From contig JAZQZZ010000037.1 in NCBI GenBank assembly GCA_045634305.1, positions 1-52,622 of the forward strand: 52,622 bases of DNA, written 5' to 3'. The DNA is from HGM04593 sp045634305. GTDB taxonomy: Bacteria; Bacteroidota; Bacteroidia; Bacteroidales; Bacteroidaceae. A model generated the notes under the pieces. That model was not told the origin of the DNA. It searched no databases and saw nothing but the letters and a program-made list of their open reading frames with translations. Shown piece after piece: positions 7,071 to 16,380 of the stretch. The position numbers were made by a program, and so were the translations under genes. How positions within the stretch are numbered: position 1 is the first letter of the stretch; each line of letters begins with the position of its first letter.

Positions 7071-8588
7071 ATGAAATTCTTCAATACACCGGTTATAAAG
7101 GCGATAGATGCCTACACCATTGAGCACGAGCCTGTGGCATCCATCGACTTGATGGAGCGTGCGGCGCGCGCATTGACAGCTGCTATCCTTGAACGTTATG
7201 CAGAGCGCGCTTTTGCCGTGTTTGCAGGCCCGGGCAACAACGGTGGCGACGGCCTTGCCGTGGCGCGTAAGCTGCATGGTGCGGGTTGTACGGTGGCTGT
7301 GTGGCTCATAAATCCAAAAGGGAAACTCTCGCCCGATTGCGCCGTGAATCTTGAACGCCTGCGGGCTGCGGGAGTTACTGTTACTGAGGTTGCCGGTGGC
7401 TTTGTGATGCCTGCAATCTCTGCCGGTGATATAATAATCGATGCTCTCTTTGGCAGCGGGCTCGACCGCCCTGTGGTGAGCGGTGTGTTTGCCGATGTAA
7501 TACGCGGCATTGATGCATGCAGCAACGACGTGGTGGCGATTGATATGCCGTCGGGTCTTTTGGGTGGCGAGAACGATCCAGCATTGCAGCTCATTGTGCT
7601 GGCAACGCTTACTCTCACGCTCCAGTTCCCGAAACTGTCGCAACTGTTGGCCGAGAACGAGATGTTCGTTGGCGAACTCCGGATACTTGATATACAACTT
7701 TCGCAGCGTGCGATAGAGGAGACTCCGTCGCCCTTCTTCTACACGTGCAAGGAAGATGTTCTGCCGTTGATGAGGCCTCGTGCAAAGCATGCGCACAAGG
7801 GGATGTTTGGCCGTGCATTGCTTGTGGCCGGCTCAAAAGGGATGGCGGGAGCATCGGTGCTTGCCGCGCGTGCTGCATTGCGCAGCGGGGTGGGGCTGCT
7901 CACTGTGCATGTGCCGTCGTGCAACAATGCCATTGTGCAGGGTGCTGTGCCCGAGGCAATGACAAGCATCGACAACAGCGGGTGCTGTTTCAGTGACTGC
8001 ATCGATACCGTGCGTTACACGGCTGTGGGTGTAGGTCCGGGGCTTGGACAGAGCGCGGAGAGCGAGGCTGCACTGCTTGCCCTCATTGACAACTGTAAAG
8101 CTCCGATGGTGCTTGATGCCGATGCATTGAACATCCTTGCACGCAATCCGAAATATATGCAGTGTCTGCCACAAGGCAGTATAATAACCCCGCATGTGGG
8201 TGAGTTTGCACGTCTGTTCGGTGCAACCGACAGCTCTTATGTGCGATTGCAGGCTGCACAGGCCTATGCAATGACATTCGGCGTTACAATAGTGCTGAAA
8301 GGGGCACACACTGTAATAGTCACCCAAATGGGGACAATGCATTTCAACAGTACCGGTAACCCCGGAATGGCGACCGGCGGCTGTGGAGATGTGCTCACAG
8401 GCTGTATACTTGCGCTGCTTGCGCAGGGGTATGCCGCACCCGATGCTGCACGTCTTGCGGTCTACGCACACGGCCTTGCAGGTGACTTGGCCGCATGTGA
8501 AAGGGGACAGATGGCGCTTGTGGCGGGTGACATTGTGGATTATTTGTCACGTGCGTGGCGCTCACTCGAGGAGGAGTGCGGGAGATGA
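7071..8588 (+). CDS. nnr: Bifunctional NAD(P)HX epimerase / ADP-dependent dehydratase
   Basis: Repairs hydrated NADH and NADPH. The N-terminal YjeF domain (about 1-215) epimerises R- to S-NAD(P)HX and shows GPGNNGGDGLAVAR and DALFGSGLDRP. The C-terminal ribokinase-like domain (about 235-500) dehydrates the S form with ADP and shows HKGMFGRALLVAGS, VGPGLGQ, DADALN, ITPHVGEFARL and NPGMATGGCGDVLTG. The Cys in GGCGD replaces the more usual Ser. At 505 aa it has full bifunctional length. Its stop overlaps the next start by 4 bp (ATGA), indicating translational coupling to the transporter. Confidence 0.93.
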   Translation: MKFFNTPVIKAIDAYTIEHEPVASIDLMERAARALTAAILERYAERAFAVFAGPGNNGGDGLAVARKLHGAGCTVAVWLINPKGKLSPDCAVNLERLRAAGVTVTEVAGGFVMPAISAGDIIIDALFGSGLDRPVVSGVFADVIRGIDACSNDVVAIDMPSGLLGGENDPALQLIVLATLTLTLQFPKLSQLLAENEMFVGELRILDIQLSQRAIEETPSPFFYTCKEDVLPLMRPRAKHAHKGMFGRALLVAGSKGMAGASVLAARAALRSGVGLLTVHVPSCNNAIVQGAVPEAMTSIDNSGCCFSDCIDTVRYTAVGVGPGLGQSAESEAALLALIDNCKAPMVLDADALNILARNPKYMQCLPQGSIITPHVGEFARLFGATDSSYVRLQAAQAYAMTFGVTIVLKGAHTVIVTQMGTMHFNSTGNPGMATGGCGDVLTGCILALLAQGYAAPDAARLAVYAHGLAGDLAACERGQMALVAGDIVDYLSRAWRSLEEECGR

Positions 8589-9538
8589 ATTTCCATAAAT
8601 TACTGCGCGACTGGTCGTTGCCCATTGCAATGCTCGGTGGGGTGGTGATGTATCTGCTTTATGTAAACATTCCACTCTTCGATGGTACCCATGATTTTGT
8701 GTCGTCGGTAATTTCGTACCTGCAGCCGGGGCTCATATTCTCAATGCTCTTTGTAACCTTCTGTAAGGTAAAGATAAAGGAACTGAAGCCGTCGCGGTGG
8801 CACTTGTGGTTGCTTGCATTCCAAATGCTCTCTTTCATTGCAATATCCCTTACAATTGCTTTTGTTCCGCATATGCCGGTGACGGCGCGCGTGCTGCTTG
8901 AGGCGGCGATGATGTGTCTGCTATGCCCCACGGCAACGGCTGCGGCGGTAATCACTGCCAAGCTTGGTGGAAACTCGGCTTCGCTCATTTCGTATACAAT
9001 GCAGATAAATATTGCAGTTGCGCTTGTCGCTCCGTTAATGCTCACTTTCTCGCACCCGGTAGAGGGTATGTCGCTCACGGCATCGTTCCTGTTAATTATG
9101 GGAAAGGTGTTCCCGTTGTTGCTTTGTCCGCTTTTGTGTGCCGAGGCCGTGCGCCGTTTTCTGCCGAGCCTGCACTCGCTGCTTGTTACCAAAGGGCGTA
9201 ACCTGCCGTTCTACCTGTGGCTTGTGGCACTGTCGCTTGCCATTGCAATGACAACGCGTGCAATAGCGCACAGCAATCTCTCTCTTTGGGTTATGGCTGG
9301 CATTGCGGCCATTTCATTGGTGTGCTGTGTGGCGCAGTTCGCATTCGGGCGTTACATTGGGCGCCGTCATGGCGAGATAATTGCCGGCGGGCAGTCACTT
9401 GGACAAAAAAATACGGTGTTTGCCATTTGGTTTGCGTATACATTCCTCACCCCGGTGACGGCTATCGCTGGCGGTTTCTATTCGCTGTGGCATAATCTGG
9501 TGAATACGTGGCAGTTGTATAAATATAATCACAAATAG
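8585..9538 (+). CDS. BASS-like (bile acid:Na+ symporter family) membrane transporter
   Basis: A hydrophobic protein of 317 aa with roughly nine or ten predicted helices and no signal peptide. The central CPTATAAAVITAKLGGN and the late GGQSLGQKNTVFAIWFA segments resemble the crossover regions of the bile acid:sodium symporter fold, as does the LTPVTAIAGGFYSLWHN ending. The substrate cannot be told from sequence; many bacterial members carry keto or organic acids rather than bile acids. The ATG at 8585 overlaps the preceding stop; the longer frame from 8555 is rejected as not hydrophobic or family-like. A full R3 repeat follows immediately downstream. Confidence 0.7.
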   Translation: MNFHKLLRDWSLPIAMLGGVVMYLLYVNIPLFDGTHDFVSSVISYLQPGLIFSMLFVTFCKVKIKELKPSRWHLWLLAFQMLSFIAISLTIAFVPHMPVTARVLLEAAMMCLLCPTATAAAVITAKLGGNSASLISYTMQINIAVALVAPLMLTFSHPVEGMSLTASFLLIMGKVFPLLLCPLLCAEAVRRFLPSLHSLLVTKGRNLPFYLWLVALSLAIAMTTRAIAHSNLSLWVMAGIAAISLVCCVAQFAFGRYIGRRHGEIIAGGQSLGQKNTVFAIWFAYTFLTPVTAIAGGFYSLWHNLVNTWQLYKYNHK

Positions 9539-9548
9539 TATAGTGAGC

Positions 9549-9655
9549 GACTAAAAAGCAAATTTCTGCGTTACGCTCGTCTTTAAAATCCTCATTTACG
9601 TTTAGTAAACTGCGGTTTTAAAGCCTTCGCAAGCCTTGAACTTTGCATTTTATTC
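9549..9655 (+). repeat. Intergenic repeat R3, full copy
   Basis: Begins GACTAAAAAGC 10 bp after the transporter stop. It contains CTGCGTTACGCTCG and then an imperfect long hairpin made of CTTTAAAATC and GGTTTTAAAG around a TTTAC/GTAAA core (about 9581-9622), followed by CTTCGCAAGCC. The copy at 43929-44115 also starts 7 bp after a stop codon, so the element may act at mRNA 3' ends. Confidence 0.7.
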
Positions 9656-9713
9656 GCACCCTATTGACGAAGATGAACTTTTGTCGTATACAATACTCTA
9701 TCCTTACTTCTCA

Positions 9714-9745
9714 TTTGTACTATTCCCTCTATTTGATTACTTTTG
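9714..9745 (+). promoter_or_regulatory. Promoter of the PAP2 gene
   Basis: TTTG at 9714-9717 and TACTTTTG at 9738-9745 are separated by 20 nt, an exact match to the Bacteroidetes TTTG/TAnnTTTG promoter. Transcription would start near 9752, 20 nt before the ATG. Confidence 0.7.
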
Positions 9746-9771
9746 CGCTGCTATTGCATTGATAATCCATT

Positions 9772-10521
9772 ATGAAAACAAGAATACTCCTTTTCCTTTG
9801 TCTTTTCAGTGTCATAACCGCCAATGCGCAGACAGATTCTTTGACTATCGCCAATGTTGTTGAATCTGATGCGGCAACTACTATTCCGGCTATAACCAAC
9901 AGGCAGTACAACCTCAGATATGCCCATCACTCTTTTTGCATTGCTCTGCCTGTGGCGGCAGCGGGTTTTGCCTTGATGCCTGCTGACAAACATATTGCCG
10001 ATGGGGTGCAGACGAAACTCCCGGGTTTTGAGGCCAAATTCGATGACTATCTGCAATATGCTCCCTGGGCGGCGCACCTTGCTATGGGCGCGTTTGGCGT
10101 GAAGGGTGTGAGCAGGAACCGTTGGCAGGTTTTGACCGCCGATGCCATGGCTGCTGTGATGATGGCTGCAACGGTAAAGGGATTGAAGATGTGCATTGGC
10201 CGCACGCGACCGAATGGCGGGGAGGAGAGTTTTCCGTCGGGGCACACGGCAAAAGCCTTTATGGGTGCAACGCTGCTTGCGCACGAGTATGGCAATCGCA
10301 GCATCTGGATTCCAATTGCCGGCTACACTGCGGCAACAGCGACAGGTGTTATGCGCGTGCTCAATAACCGTCACTATCTGAGCGACGTGGTTGTTGGTGC
10401 AGCCGTGGGTATATTGACTGCCGAACTTGCCTATTGGGCAACCGATGCCATATTCAAGGACAGGAAACTCTTTAAATCGCACCGCAACGTAAATGCCGAT
10501 TATATAATCAGAAACTATTAA
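9772..10521 (+). CDS. PAP2-family phosphatase, exported
   Basis: Hydrolyses a phosphate ester, probably of a lipid or isoprenoid carrier at the envelope; the exact substrate is not readable. A signal peptide is present (MKTRILLFLCLFSVITANAQ). The three PAP2 motifs are complete: K139-x6-R146-P147 (in KGLKMCIGRTRP), PSGH at 155-158, and R195-x5-H201-x3-D205. Two or three hydrophobic segments (about 54-70, 100-135, 180-220) fit the membrane-embedded core. It has its own promoter and a strong terminator. Relatives include lipid A phosphatases and undecaprenyl-PP phosphatases, but short six-helix members of unknown substrate are common. Confidence 0.88.
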   Translation: MKTRILLFLCLFSVITANAQTDSLTIANVVESDAATTIPAITNRQYNLRYAHHSFCIALPVAAAGFALMPADKHIADGVQTKLPGFEAKFDDYLQYAPWAAHLAMGAFGVKGVSRNRWQVLTADAMAAVMMAATVKGLKMCIGRTRPNGGEESFPSGHTAKAFMGATLLAHEYGNRSIWIPIAGYTAATATGVMRVLNNRHYLSDVVVGAAVGILTAELAYWATDAIFKDRKLFKSHRNVNADYIIRNY

Positions 10522-10540
10522 TGCAGTCCGTAATACACAA

Positions 10541-10576
10541 ATTTACCCTGTCACGTGTGTGACAGGGTAAATTTTT
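10541..10576 (+). terminator. Terminator between PAP2 and GH84 (convergent genes)
   Basis: A perfect 14-bp stem (ATTTACCCTGTCAC at 10541-10554, GTGACAGGGTAAAT at 10559-10572) with a GTGT loop runs into TTTTT at 10572-10576. On the other strand the T-run is short, so it mainly serves the PAP2 gene. Confidence 0.88.
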
Positions 10577-10594
10577 ATGCAGATGTGTTACTGT

Positions 10595-12826
10595 TTATCT
10601 TCTAATGAAGGTGAAGCTCTTGAAGTATACCTTCTGCTCCTCGCTGCTGTTGTTGGTGATGCGCAACTTGGTTGCTGTCATGCCGCCAAGTTCGTTGCCT
10701 GTGTGGATGACCGGGTCGTCCTCGCGGTAGTGGAGGAGGCTTACCTCGCGCCATGCGCCATCAACGAACAGCTCAAGGGTAAAGTGTTTTGCAACGCCGT
10801 TTACGCCCAAGTTGAAGTCCATACCCTGGAAAGTGATAGGTGTCTCGCTCTCAATCATGAGCTCGCCGCCTGCCTGCCAGTTGATGACCTCGAGTGCCGA
10901 TGCAATCTCCACTCTGTCGCCATTGAGCTTCACTGGGAGCAATGCAAGCTGTTTCACTGTCGATGTGAGCTTGTATGGGTTATACTCGGCTGTGGTGTTC
11001 AAATCTGTTCCGTGTACGTTGTTGTACTCCTCTGTTGCCTGTGTGAAGAGTTTGTTCAATGTAGGCAACATTACCTTTGTACCGATCTTTGTACCAATCT
11101 GGTATGGGTGGCGCATTGCTTTGTTGTTCTCGAGGTCGAACATCTGCTTCTGCAAAGAACGTGCCTGCTTGTAGAGGTTCTCGAAGTTGATGAACTTGCT
11201 TGTTGAAGAACTGTTGTCCTGTATTGCGGCAAACATCTTCATTGTGCATACTGCTCTACCATATGCTGCAAGGTTCTTACCCTGGATAATCCATGGACGG
11301 AGCTCGTGCAGGAGCTGTGGGTTGCTGTTGTCGTTGAGCAAGAGGTCGCATGCTGTTTCAAGTTCGCAACATGCAACGTTGAGCATTGCAACGCCATAGA
11401 AGTCACCTTTCTCTACTGCAGCAACGATATCCTTGAGTTCTTCACCCTCCTCGCGGCGGAATCCATGGCCATTAGGGCCGAGGTCCTTGTTGTAGAGTGC
11501 GAAGATGCGCAATGCCTCGTGGTTGCTTGGGAGAATGTCCTTGAGGCTCTTTTCCCAGTTGCTCTGGTAGTCATATTCCTCCATGTTCCAGCAGTAGTCG
11601 GCAATGCCGTAGAGTGAAATCTTTGATGTCTCGGCATACTCCATGGGGTTGCTCACGAAGCCTGATACATCGGTTGCGATGTCGAGACCGTTGCCGTAGG
11701 CTGGACCCATGAGGATGTGGTCACGTACAAAGTCGTTAACGGGGAAGTTCAGCCAGATGTAGCCCTTGCGCTCGATGCGCTCGTTAATCCACTCCATTGT
11801 CGGCTTGTCAATGCATGCAACAACAGAATTACCTGTCCACATCACCTCGATGCCTTTGTTGAGGTTGGCACCTAGTGTACGCAAGTAGCCGCCTTGCTCG
11901 TTGGCCCAGCCCTTGTTGTACTCTGTAGGGCACAGGATGAGCGGAGCAACGTCTTTCTTCACCTGTACGAAGTTGTCGTCGATGTAATTGAGGAGTGCTG
12001 CCTGCTTGTCGGCCTTGGCACCCTCGCCCCAGATGTCGTCAAAGAAGACTGCGAATGAGCGTACGCCAAGGTTGTACATGATCTCGAGCTTTGCCATGAG
12101 GTGGTCGCGGTCCTCGTCGTTCCACTTGATGTCAACGCCAGGGTGGATTGCCCAGTAGAAGTTCACGCCGTTTGCCTTTGCCACGTTTACGAGCTCGGCA
12201 ATGCGGTTAGCCTCGGCCTCGGGGTATGCCTCGCGCCACTTGTCGCGGTGCCAGGGATCGTCCTTGGGACCATAGATGTATACGTTCATCTTGTTGCGGC
12301 CATAGAACGCGAGCTGGCTCTTGCGTGCCTCGTGGCTCCATGGTGTGCCGTAGAATCCCTCTACTGTTCCGCGGAATGGGACATCGGGCCAGTCGGTGAT
12401 GGTGCATGCCTCAAGCTTGCCCTCTCTCATCATACCGAGCAGTGTCTGTACGCCATAGTAGAGACCTTTCTCATCGTTACCGGCGATTACAACCTCCTTG
12501 TCGGTTACCTTCATAAAGTAACCCTCTGCCTTTGCCGGGATGTTCTTCTTGTACTTGTTTACTTTGCTTTCGCCGCGTACGCCAAGTGTAACCTTGAAGT
12601 CCGCTTTCTTTGCAACCTCGGGGGCTGCGGTCATGAGGGCGTCATAGATGTAACCGCTCTGATGTGCTTTTGCTGCGTTGATGCTCCATGTTGCGGGTGC
12701 ATCGAAAATTGCATTCTCGGCAGCCGTTGTAACCTCCTGTGGAACGGGGTTCACAAGGCTCACCTGGGCTGTTGCACCCAGGCCGGCCATAAGCATAAGG
12801 CCTAATGTCAATACTTTCTTGTTCAT
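10595..12826 (-). CDS. GH84 beta-N-acetylglucosaminidase (O-GlcNAcase-like), secreted
   Basis: Removes terminal beta-linked GlcNAc by substrate-assisted catalysis; likely acts on host glycans in the periplasm or at the surface. The signal peptide is MNKKVLTLGLMLMAGLGATAQ. Residues about 22-145 form the N-terminal alpha/beta domain. The catalytic barrel follows with FRGTVEGFYGTPWSHEAR and FAVFFDDIWGEG, whose Asp263-Asp264 is the catalytic pair of the family. The C-terminal part (about 450-743) is helical, then a beta-sandwich resembling a carbohydrate-binding module. At 743 aa the layout matches Bacteroides GH84 enzymes. The porin and DASS genes lie upstream on the same strand, with repeat R4 in between. 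Confidence 0.92.
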   Translation of the reverse strand: MNKKVLTLGLMLMAGLGATAQVSLVNPVPQEVTTAAENAIFDAPATWSINAAKAHQSGYIYDALMTAAPEVAKKADFKVTLGVRGESKVNKYKKNIPAKAEGYFMKVTDKEVVIAGNDEKGLYYGVQTLLGMMREGKLEACTITDWPDVPFRGTVEGFYGTPWSHEARKSQLAFYGRNKMNVYIYGPKDDPWHRDKWREAYPEAEANRIAELVNVAKANGVNFYWAIHPGVDIKWNDEDRDHLMAKLEIMYNLGVRSFAVFFDDIWGEGAKADKQAALLNYIDDNFVQVKKDVAPLILCPTEYNKGWANEQGGYLRTLGANLNKGIEVMWTGNSVVACIDKPTMEWINERIERKGYIWLNFPVNDFVRDHILMGPAYGNGLDIATDVSGFVSNPMEYAETSKISLYGIADYCWNMEEYDYQSNWEKSLKDILPSNHEALRIFALYNKDLGPNGHGFRREEGEELKDIVAAVEKGDFYGVAMLNVACCELETACDLLLNDNSNPQLLHELRPWIIQGKNLAAYGRAVCTMKMFAAIQDNSSSTSKFINFENLYKQARSLQKQMFDLENNKAMRHPYQIGTKIGTKVMLPTLNKLFTQATEEYNNVHGTDLNTTAEYNPYKLTSTVKQLALLPVKLNGDRVEIASALEVINWQAGGELMIESETPITFQGMDFNLGVNGVAKHFTLELFVDGAWREVSLLHYREDDPVIHTGNELGGMTATKLRITNNSSEEQKVYFKSFTFIRR

Positions 12827-12869
12827 ATTCTATTGGTTAAGTTTGTTGCTTTCTTGTTTTCGCGCTATT

Positions 12870-12961
12870 TGTCATTCTGAACGTAGTGAAGAATCTTAAT
12901 ATGTAGCCAGCAATCCATTGTTGTGCTTCAGAGATTCTTCAGTCGCTTCTTGAGAATGACA
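12870..12961. repeat. Intergenic repeat R4, second copy
   Basis: Terminal inverted repeats TGTCATTCT (12870-12878) and AGAATGACA (12953-12961) are perfect over 9 bp. Inside, GAAGAATCT and AGATTCTTC form a second perfect 9-bp pairing. It lies between the porin stop and the GH84 start. Confidence 0.78.
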
Positions 12962-12974
12962 ACCCATGGTGTGA

Positions 12975-14294
12975 TTAGAAGTTATACTTTACCATTGCGC
13001 AGATGCGGTGGTTGGTCACAGGGCGTGGGTTGTACATCTTGTAGTCGCCGTCGTGCTTGCCATAACCTACAGTGGTGGGGTTGTACTCTACGCCAATCTG
13101 CATTGCGTTGTGTGTGTAGAGGATGCTTGGAGCAACGCGCCACATGTAGTCCATGTTCTTCTCGCCGCGCATGTAGATGTCGCCTACGATGTCGCTCTCG
13201 CAACCAAGATTCTTTGTGTAGCCGGCAAAGCAGCAGAACTGCAGATAGCCCTTCTTCAATGGCTGCTTGTAGGTTGCGTCAATCCAACCGCCGATGCTGT
13301 TGATTGTGCCATATTCCCACTCGCCGTTCTCCTTGATTCCTGTTACGCCGTAACCGCTTATCATGCTAAGGTGAGCTGCATTCTGTGCATATGTTGCACG
13401 GCCCTTGATACCCCAGCGGTCGGCCTTGTATGAGATGAAGAAGGTTGGAGTAAAGCCGAGCACAGGTGCTTCGTTGCACTTGAATGTCTTTGAGACCTCT
13501 TTGCTCTCAAATACCTGATTGCCATCCTGGTCTGTTACAGGTGAACCATCCTCTGTATATATGGGGTTATTCTCGATAACATTCCAGCTGTAGCTCTGAC
13601 GTGGCTTGATGGTGAGCATGTCAATGCCTGCACCAATCTGGAAACCGCCGTTCTTGTACATTGCCTGCAGATAAAGCTCGGGAACCACTGCGTTGCGGGC
13701 ATAGTTGAACGATGCACCGTCGGGACCGTATGATGTATACTGGAACTGGTAGAGTGCGGTTGCAGTCAAGGTGAAGCCTTTGTTCACGTAGTCATATCGC
13801 AACTGTGGTGTGCGGCTGAACGGAGTGAACGGCGCACCGGTCTCAAGTGAGAATACGTCGGGCATCATGTCGCCCATCATTGGGTGCCAAGCCTGTCCCA
13901 CGAGCAACTTGTTGTGTTCCCAGTCCATTTTTGCGTATGCCTGGCGTATGCGCAACACTGTGTTGCTTGTTCCAAAGCCTGCGAAGTCCGACTCAATCTT
14001 CGCCGATGTCTTTGCACCCAGGAACTCGGGGCCTGTGATGTTGAGTCCCAAACGTGTGGTGATGCTGAGCAACATCATGTTGGGCTGTGCATTGAGGTCG
14101 TTGCCGTCGGCATCGGGCTTGACATCCTTTGGCATGTAGTAGAACTGTTCGCTGTTTGATGTGAGGCTCTCGCGTGTGTCGTAGCAGGCATAGTTACGCA
14201 CAAAGCCGTAGAATTTGAAACTGAATTTCTCTTGAGCTGTTGCACCACCGAGAATCATTGAAACCAGTGCTGCGATAAATAGTCTCTTTTTCAT
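12975..14294 (-). CDS. DcaP-like outer-membrane porin
   Basis: A 439-aa beta-barrel protein with a signal peptide (MKKRLFIAALVSMILGGATAQ), alternating amphipathic strands and a C-terminal Phe (VKYNF), as in outer-membrane proteins. The segment LRIRQAYAKMDWEHNKLLVGQ followed by MMGDMMPDV resembles the DcaP-like porin family, whose members admit dicarboxylates; this is recognition by pattern, not a search. It starts 23 bp after the stop of the DASS symporter gene. A joint role in taking an organic or inorganic anion across both membranes is therefore a reasonable inference. Confidence 0.7.
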   Translation of the reverse strand: MKKRLFIAALVSMILGGATAQEKFSFKFYGFVRNYACYDTRESLTSNSEQFYYMPKDVKPDADGNDLNAQPNMMLLSITTRLGLNITGPEFLGAKTSAKIESDFAGFGTSNTVLRIRQAYAKMDWEHNKLLVGQAWHPMMGDMMPDVFSLETGAPFTPFSRTPQLRYDYVNKGFTLTATALYQFQYTSYGPDGASFNYARNAVVPELYLQAMYKNGGFQIGAGIDMLTIKPRQSYSWNVIENNPIYTEDGSPVTDQDGNQVFESKEVSKTFKCNEAPVLGFTPTFFISYKADRWGIKGRATYAQNAAHLSMISGYGVTGIKENGEWEYGTINSIGGWIDATYKQPLKKGYLQFCCFAGYTKNLGCESDIVGDIYMRGEKNMDYMWRVAPSILYTHNAMQIGVEYNPTTVGYGKHDGDYKMYNPRPVTNHRICAMVKYNF

Positions 14295-14317
14295 GTCTTG
14301 TGTATGTGTGTGTTAGT

Positions 14318-15799
14318 TTATCCAAAGTAGCCGGTCTTGCCCACTGTAATTATGAGCACGTAGCCGATGACAAGTGAAATGGTGCCTACGAGCATTCCGG
14401 TGACGAACATCTGTTTTGTCTTTATAAGGCCGGTTGAGTAGGCAATTGCATTAGGCGGGGTGCTGATGGGCAATGACATTGCAAACGATGCGGCCATGGC
14501 AACGCCAATGAGCAGTGTGCCCACGCCGCCATACTCACCCAAGGCATCCTGCATGCCTGTACCCACTGCTACCATAATGGGAACCATGAGTGCTGTGGCT
14601 GCTGAGTTTGAGATGAACTGCGAGAGTAACCAACAGATGAAACCGCCACCAAGCAGCACCAGAAGCACAGGCCAAGAGTCAAAAGGTATGGCTGCTACAA
14701 GTGTTTTGGCAAGTCCTGTCTTTGACATACCGTCGCCAAGGGCAAAACCACCGGCAACCATCCACAGGCAGGCCCAATCGAGGTCCTTGAGGTCACTTGA
14801 CTTTATGATGCGTGTTATTGCGAACACTCCTATGGGGATGAGTGCCACCACGTATGAGTTGATACCGGTCACCTTCTCGAACATCCACAACAGGATAGTG
14901 ACGGCAAGCGTTGCGTAGATTACATATGTTCTCCACCCTTTCTTTGCACCACCAATGATTGTAAGGTTCACCTTCTTTGCAGTAAATGGGAACATTACAC
15001 TAAGAAGCACCCACGAGATAAGGAGTATGACAAGCATGAGCGGTGTCATCACCAGCGTCCACTCTCCAAAATCCACTCCAAGGTTAAGGCCGTCGACATC
15101 GTTGATGTACTGTAGGGCAATGCCATTGGGTGGGGTACCGATGGGGGTTGCAAGGCCACCGATATTGGCTCCGATTGGGATTGCAAGGGCAAGGGCTGTT
15201 GTTCCCTTCTCCGTTGCGGGCAACTGCCTCAACACGGGTGCCATGAAGGTGAGCATCATTGCCGCCGTGGCAGTATTGCTCACGAACATTGAGAATATGG
15301 CTGTTACAAGGATGAAGCCGAGCAGAACAACGCGTGGCCTTGAACCGAACGGTTTCAGCATGGCACGTGCCATGCTCACGTCGATGCCGCTCTTTGATGC
15401 GACAAGCGCAAGGATGAAACCGCCCATAAAGAGCATTACCGTGGGGTTGGCAAAACATCCCATTATGGATTTGTAGCTCATGAGTTCATTGGCCTCGTAA
15501 CCGTTTGTCAGGAAGGAAATACCGCTGTCCGAAACCGTGAGCAGCATAATCACTATTATGAGCAGTGAGGTTGTCCAGGCCGGTACGGCTTCAATGATCC
15601 ACATGAGTGCGGCCCATATGAAAATGGCTATCATGCGCTGCTGGACAGGGGTGAGACCTGCAATGCCGAACCACTCTGTGGGCAGCATGGCTATTACAAG
15701 AGCAATGATTGCTATAACGGCAACCTTGATGTATCGGTTATATTTGCGCAGAAAACGCAGGCACTTTCCGGCGGGTGTATATTGTTGCATAATAGTCAT
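14318..15799 (-). CDS. DASS/SLC13-family anion:Na+ symporter
   Basis: An inner-membrane carrier of 493 aa with about eleven or twelve helices. Two SNT-like signature hairpins are visible: FVSNTATAAMM with GTPPNGIAL downstream in the first half, and FISNSAATALMVP with STPPNAIAY in the second. These bind Na+ and the carboxylate of the substrate in the SLC13 family. Substrates are typically succinate, malate, fumarate or sulfate; dicarboxylate is favoured here by the DcaP-like porin gene directly downstream. The frame starts at 15799, with a second ATG 9 bp later (MQQYTP) equally possible. Divergent from thioredoxin across a 207-bp A+T-rich gap. Confidence 0.9.
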   Translation of the reverse strand: MTIMQQYTPAGKCLRFLRKYNRYIKVAVIAIIALVIAMLPTEWFGIAGLTPVQQRMIAIFIWAALMWIIEAVPAWTTSLLIIVIMLLTVSDSGISFLTNGYEANELMSYKSIMGCFANPTVMLFMGGFILALVASKSGIDVSMARAMLKPFGSRPRVVLLGFILVTAIFSMFVSNTATAAMMLTFMAPVLRQLPATEKGTTALALAIPIGANIGGLATPIGTPPNGIALQYINDVDGLNLGVDFGEWTLVMTPLMLVILLISWVLLSVMFPFTAKKVNLTIIGGAKKGWRTYVIYATLAVTILLWMFEKVTGINSYVVALIPIGVFAITRIIKSSDLKDLDWACLWMVAGGFALGDGMSKTGLAKTLVAAIPFDSWPVLLVLLGGGFICWLLSQFISNSAATALMVPIMVAVGTGMQDALGEYGGVGTLLIGVAMAASFAMSLPISTPPNAIAYSTGLIKTKQMFVTGMLVGTISLVIGYVLIITVGKTGYFG

Positions 15800-16006
15800 T
15801 TTAAATAATATTGTGCTAATTTAGTTTAAACTATTCAAACAATCAATAAAGAACCCTCGCTTTTTGGCAACACTGACCTGTTTTTTTGTTTTTAGAACGT
15901 GCGGCAACCTCCTTGAATGCTAAATAATGTTACAGAATGTATGTTTTAACATTTTTGTGTTATATTCGCAAAAGAAAACAACAACTAACAACTAAAGAAA
16001 AATATT

Positions 16007-16363
16007 ATGGCAACAATTCATTTGACAAATGAGCAGTTCATTGCTCGTGTGGGCGACTACAGGTCGAATCCCGGAAGTTTTGAGTTTTTGGGCGACAAGC
16101 CTGCGTTGATAGATTTCTATGCCGAGTGGTGTGGGCCATGCAAGATGCTTGCACCGGTGCTGGAAGAGATCTCGGACGAATATGCCGGCAGAGTGGATAT
16201 CTACAAAGTAAACGTGGACAACGAAGAGGAGCTTGCAATGCTCTTTGGCATACGTTCTATTCCTACGCTAATTTTCATTGAAAGGAACGGCACAATGCAC
16301 CGTTCGCAGGGTGCGATGGGCAAACCGCAACTGAAAGATGCGATAGAGAAAATACTGCTTTGA
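16007..16363 (+). CDS. trxA: Thioredoxin
   Basis: A cytoplasmic disulfide reductase of 118 aa. The active site is WCGPC at 41-45 within DFYAEWCGPCKMLAP. The conserved cis-Pro is in SIPTLIF, and KVNVDNEEELA is typical of TrxA. There is no signal peptide. TATATTCG at 15961-15968 is a one-mismatch -7 box without a clear -33 partner. The gene runs convergently into lysO with only 17 bp between stops and no obvious terminator, so the two transcripts probably overlap. Confidence 0.95.
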   Translation: MATIHLTNEQFIARVGDYRSNPGSFEFLGDKPALIDFYAEWCGPCKMLAPVLEEISDEYAGRVDIYKVNVDNEEELAMLFGIRSIPTLIFIERNGTMHRSQGAMGKPQLKDAIEKILL

Positions 16364-16380
16364 ATGGTCTGTCCGGCCTG

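Noticed and set aside
10577..12805. Several + strand frames opposite the GH84 gene
   Set aside because: They are shadows of a fully recognised glycosidase; products are Cys/Val-rich with no motifs.
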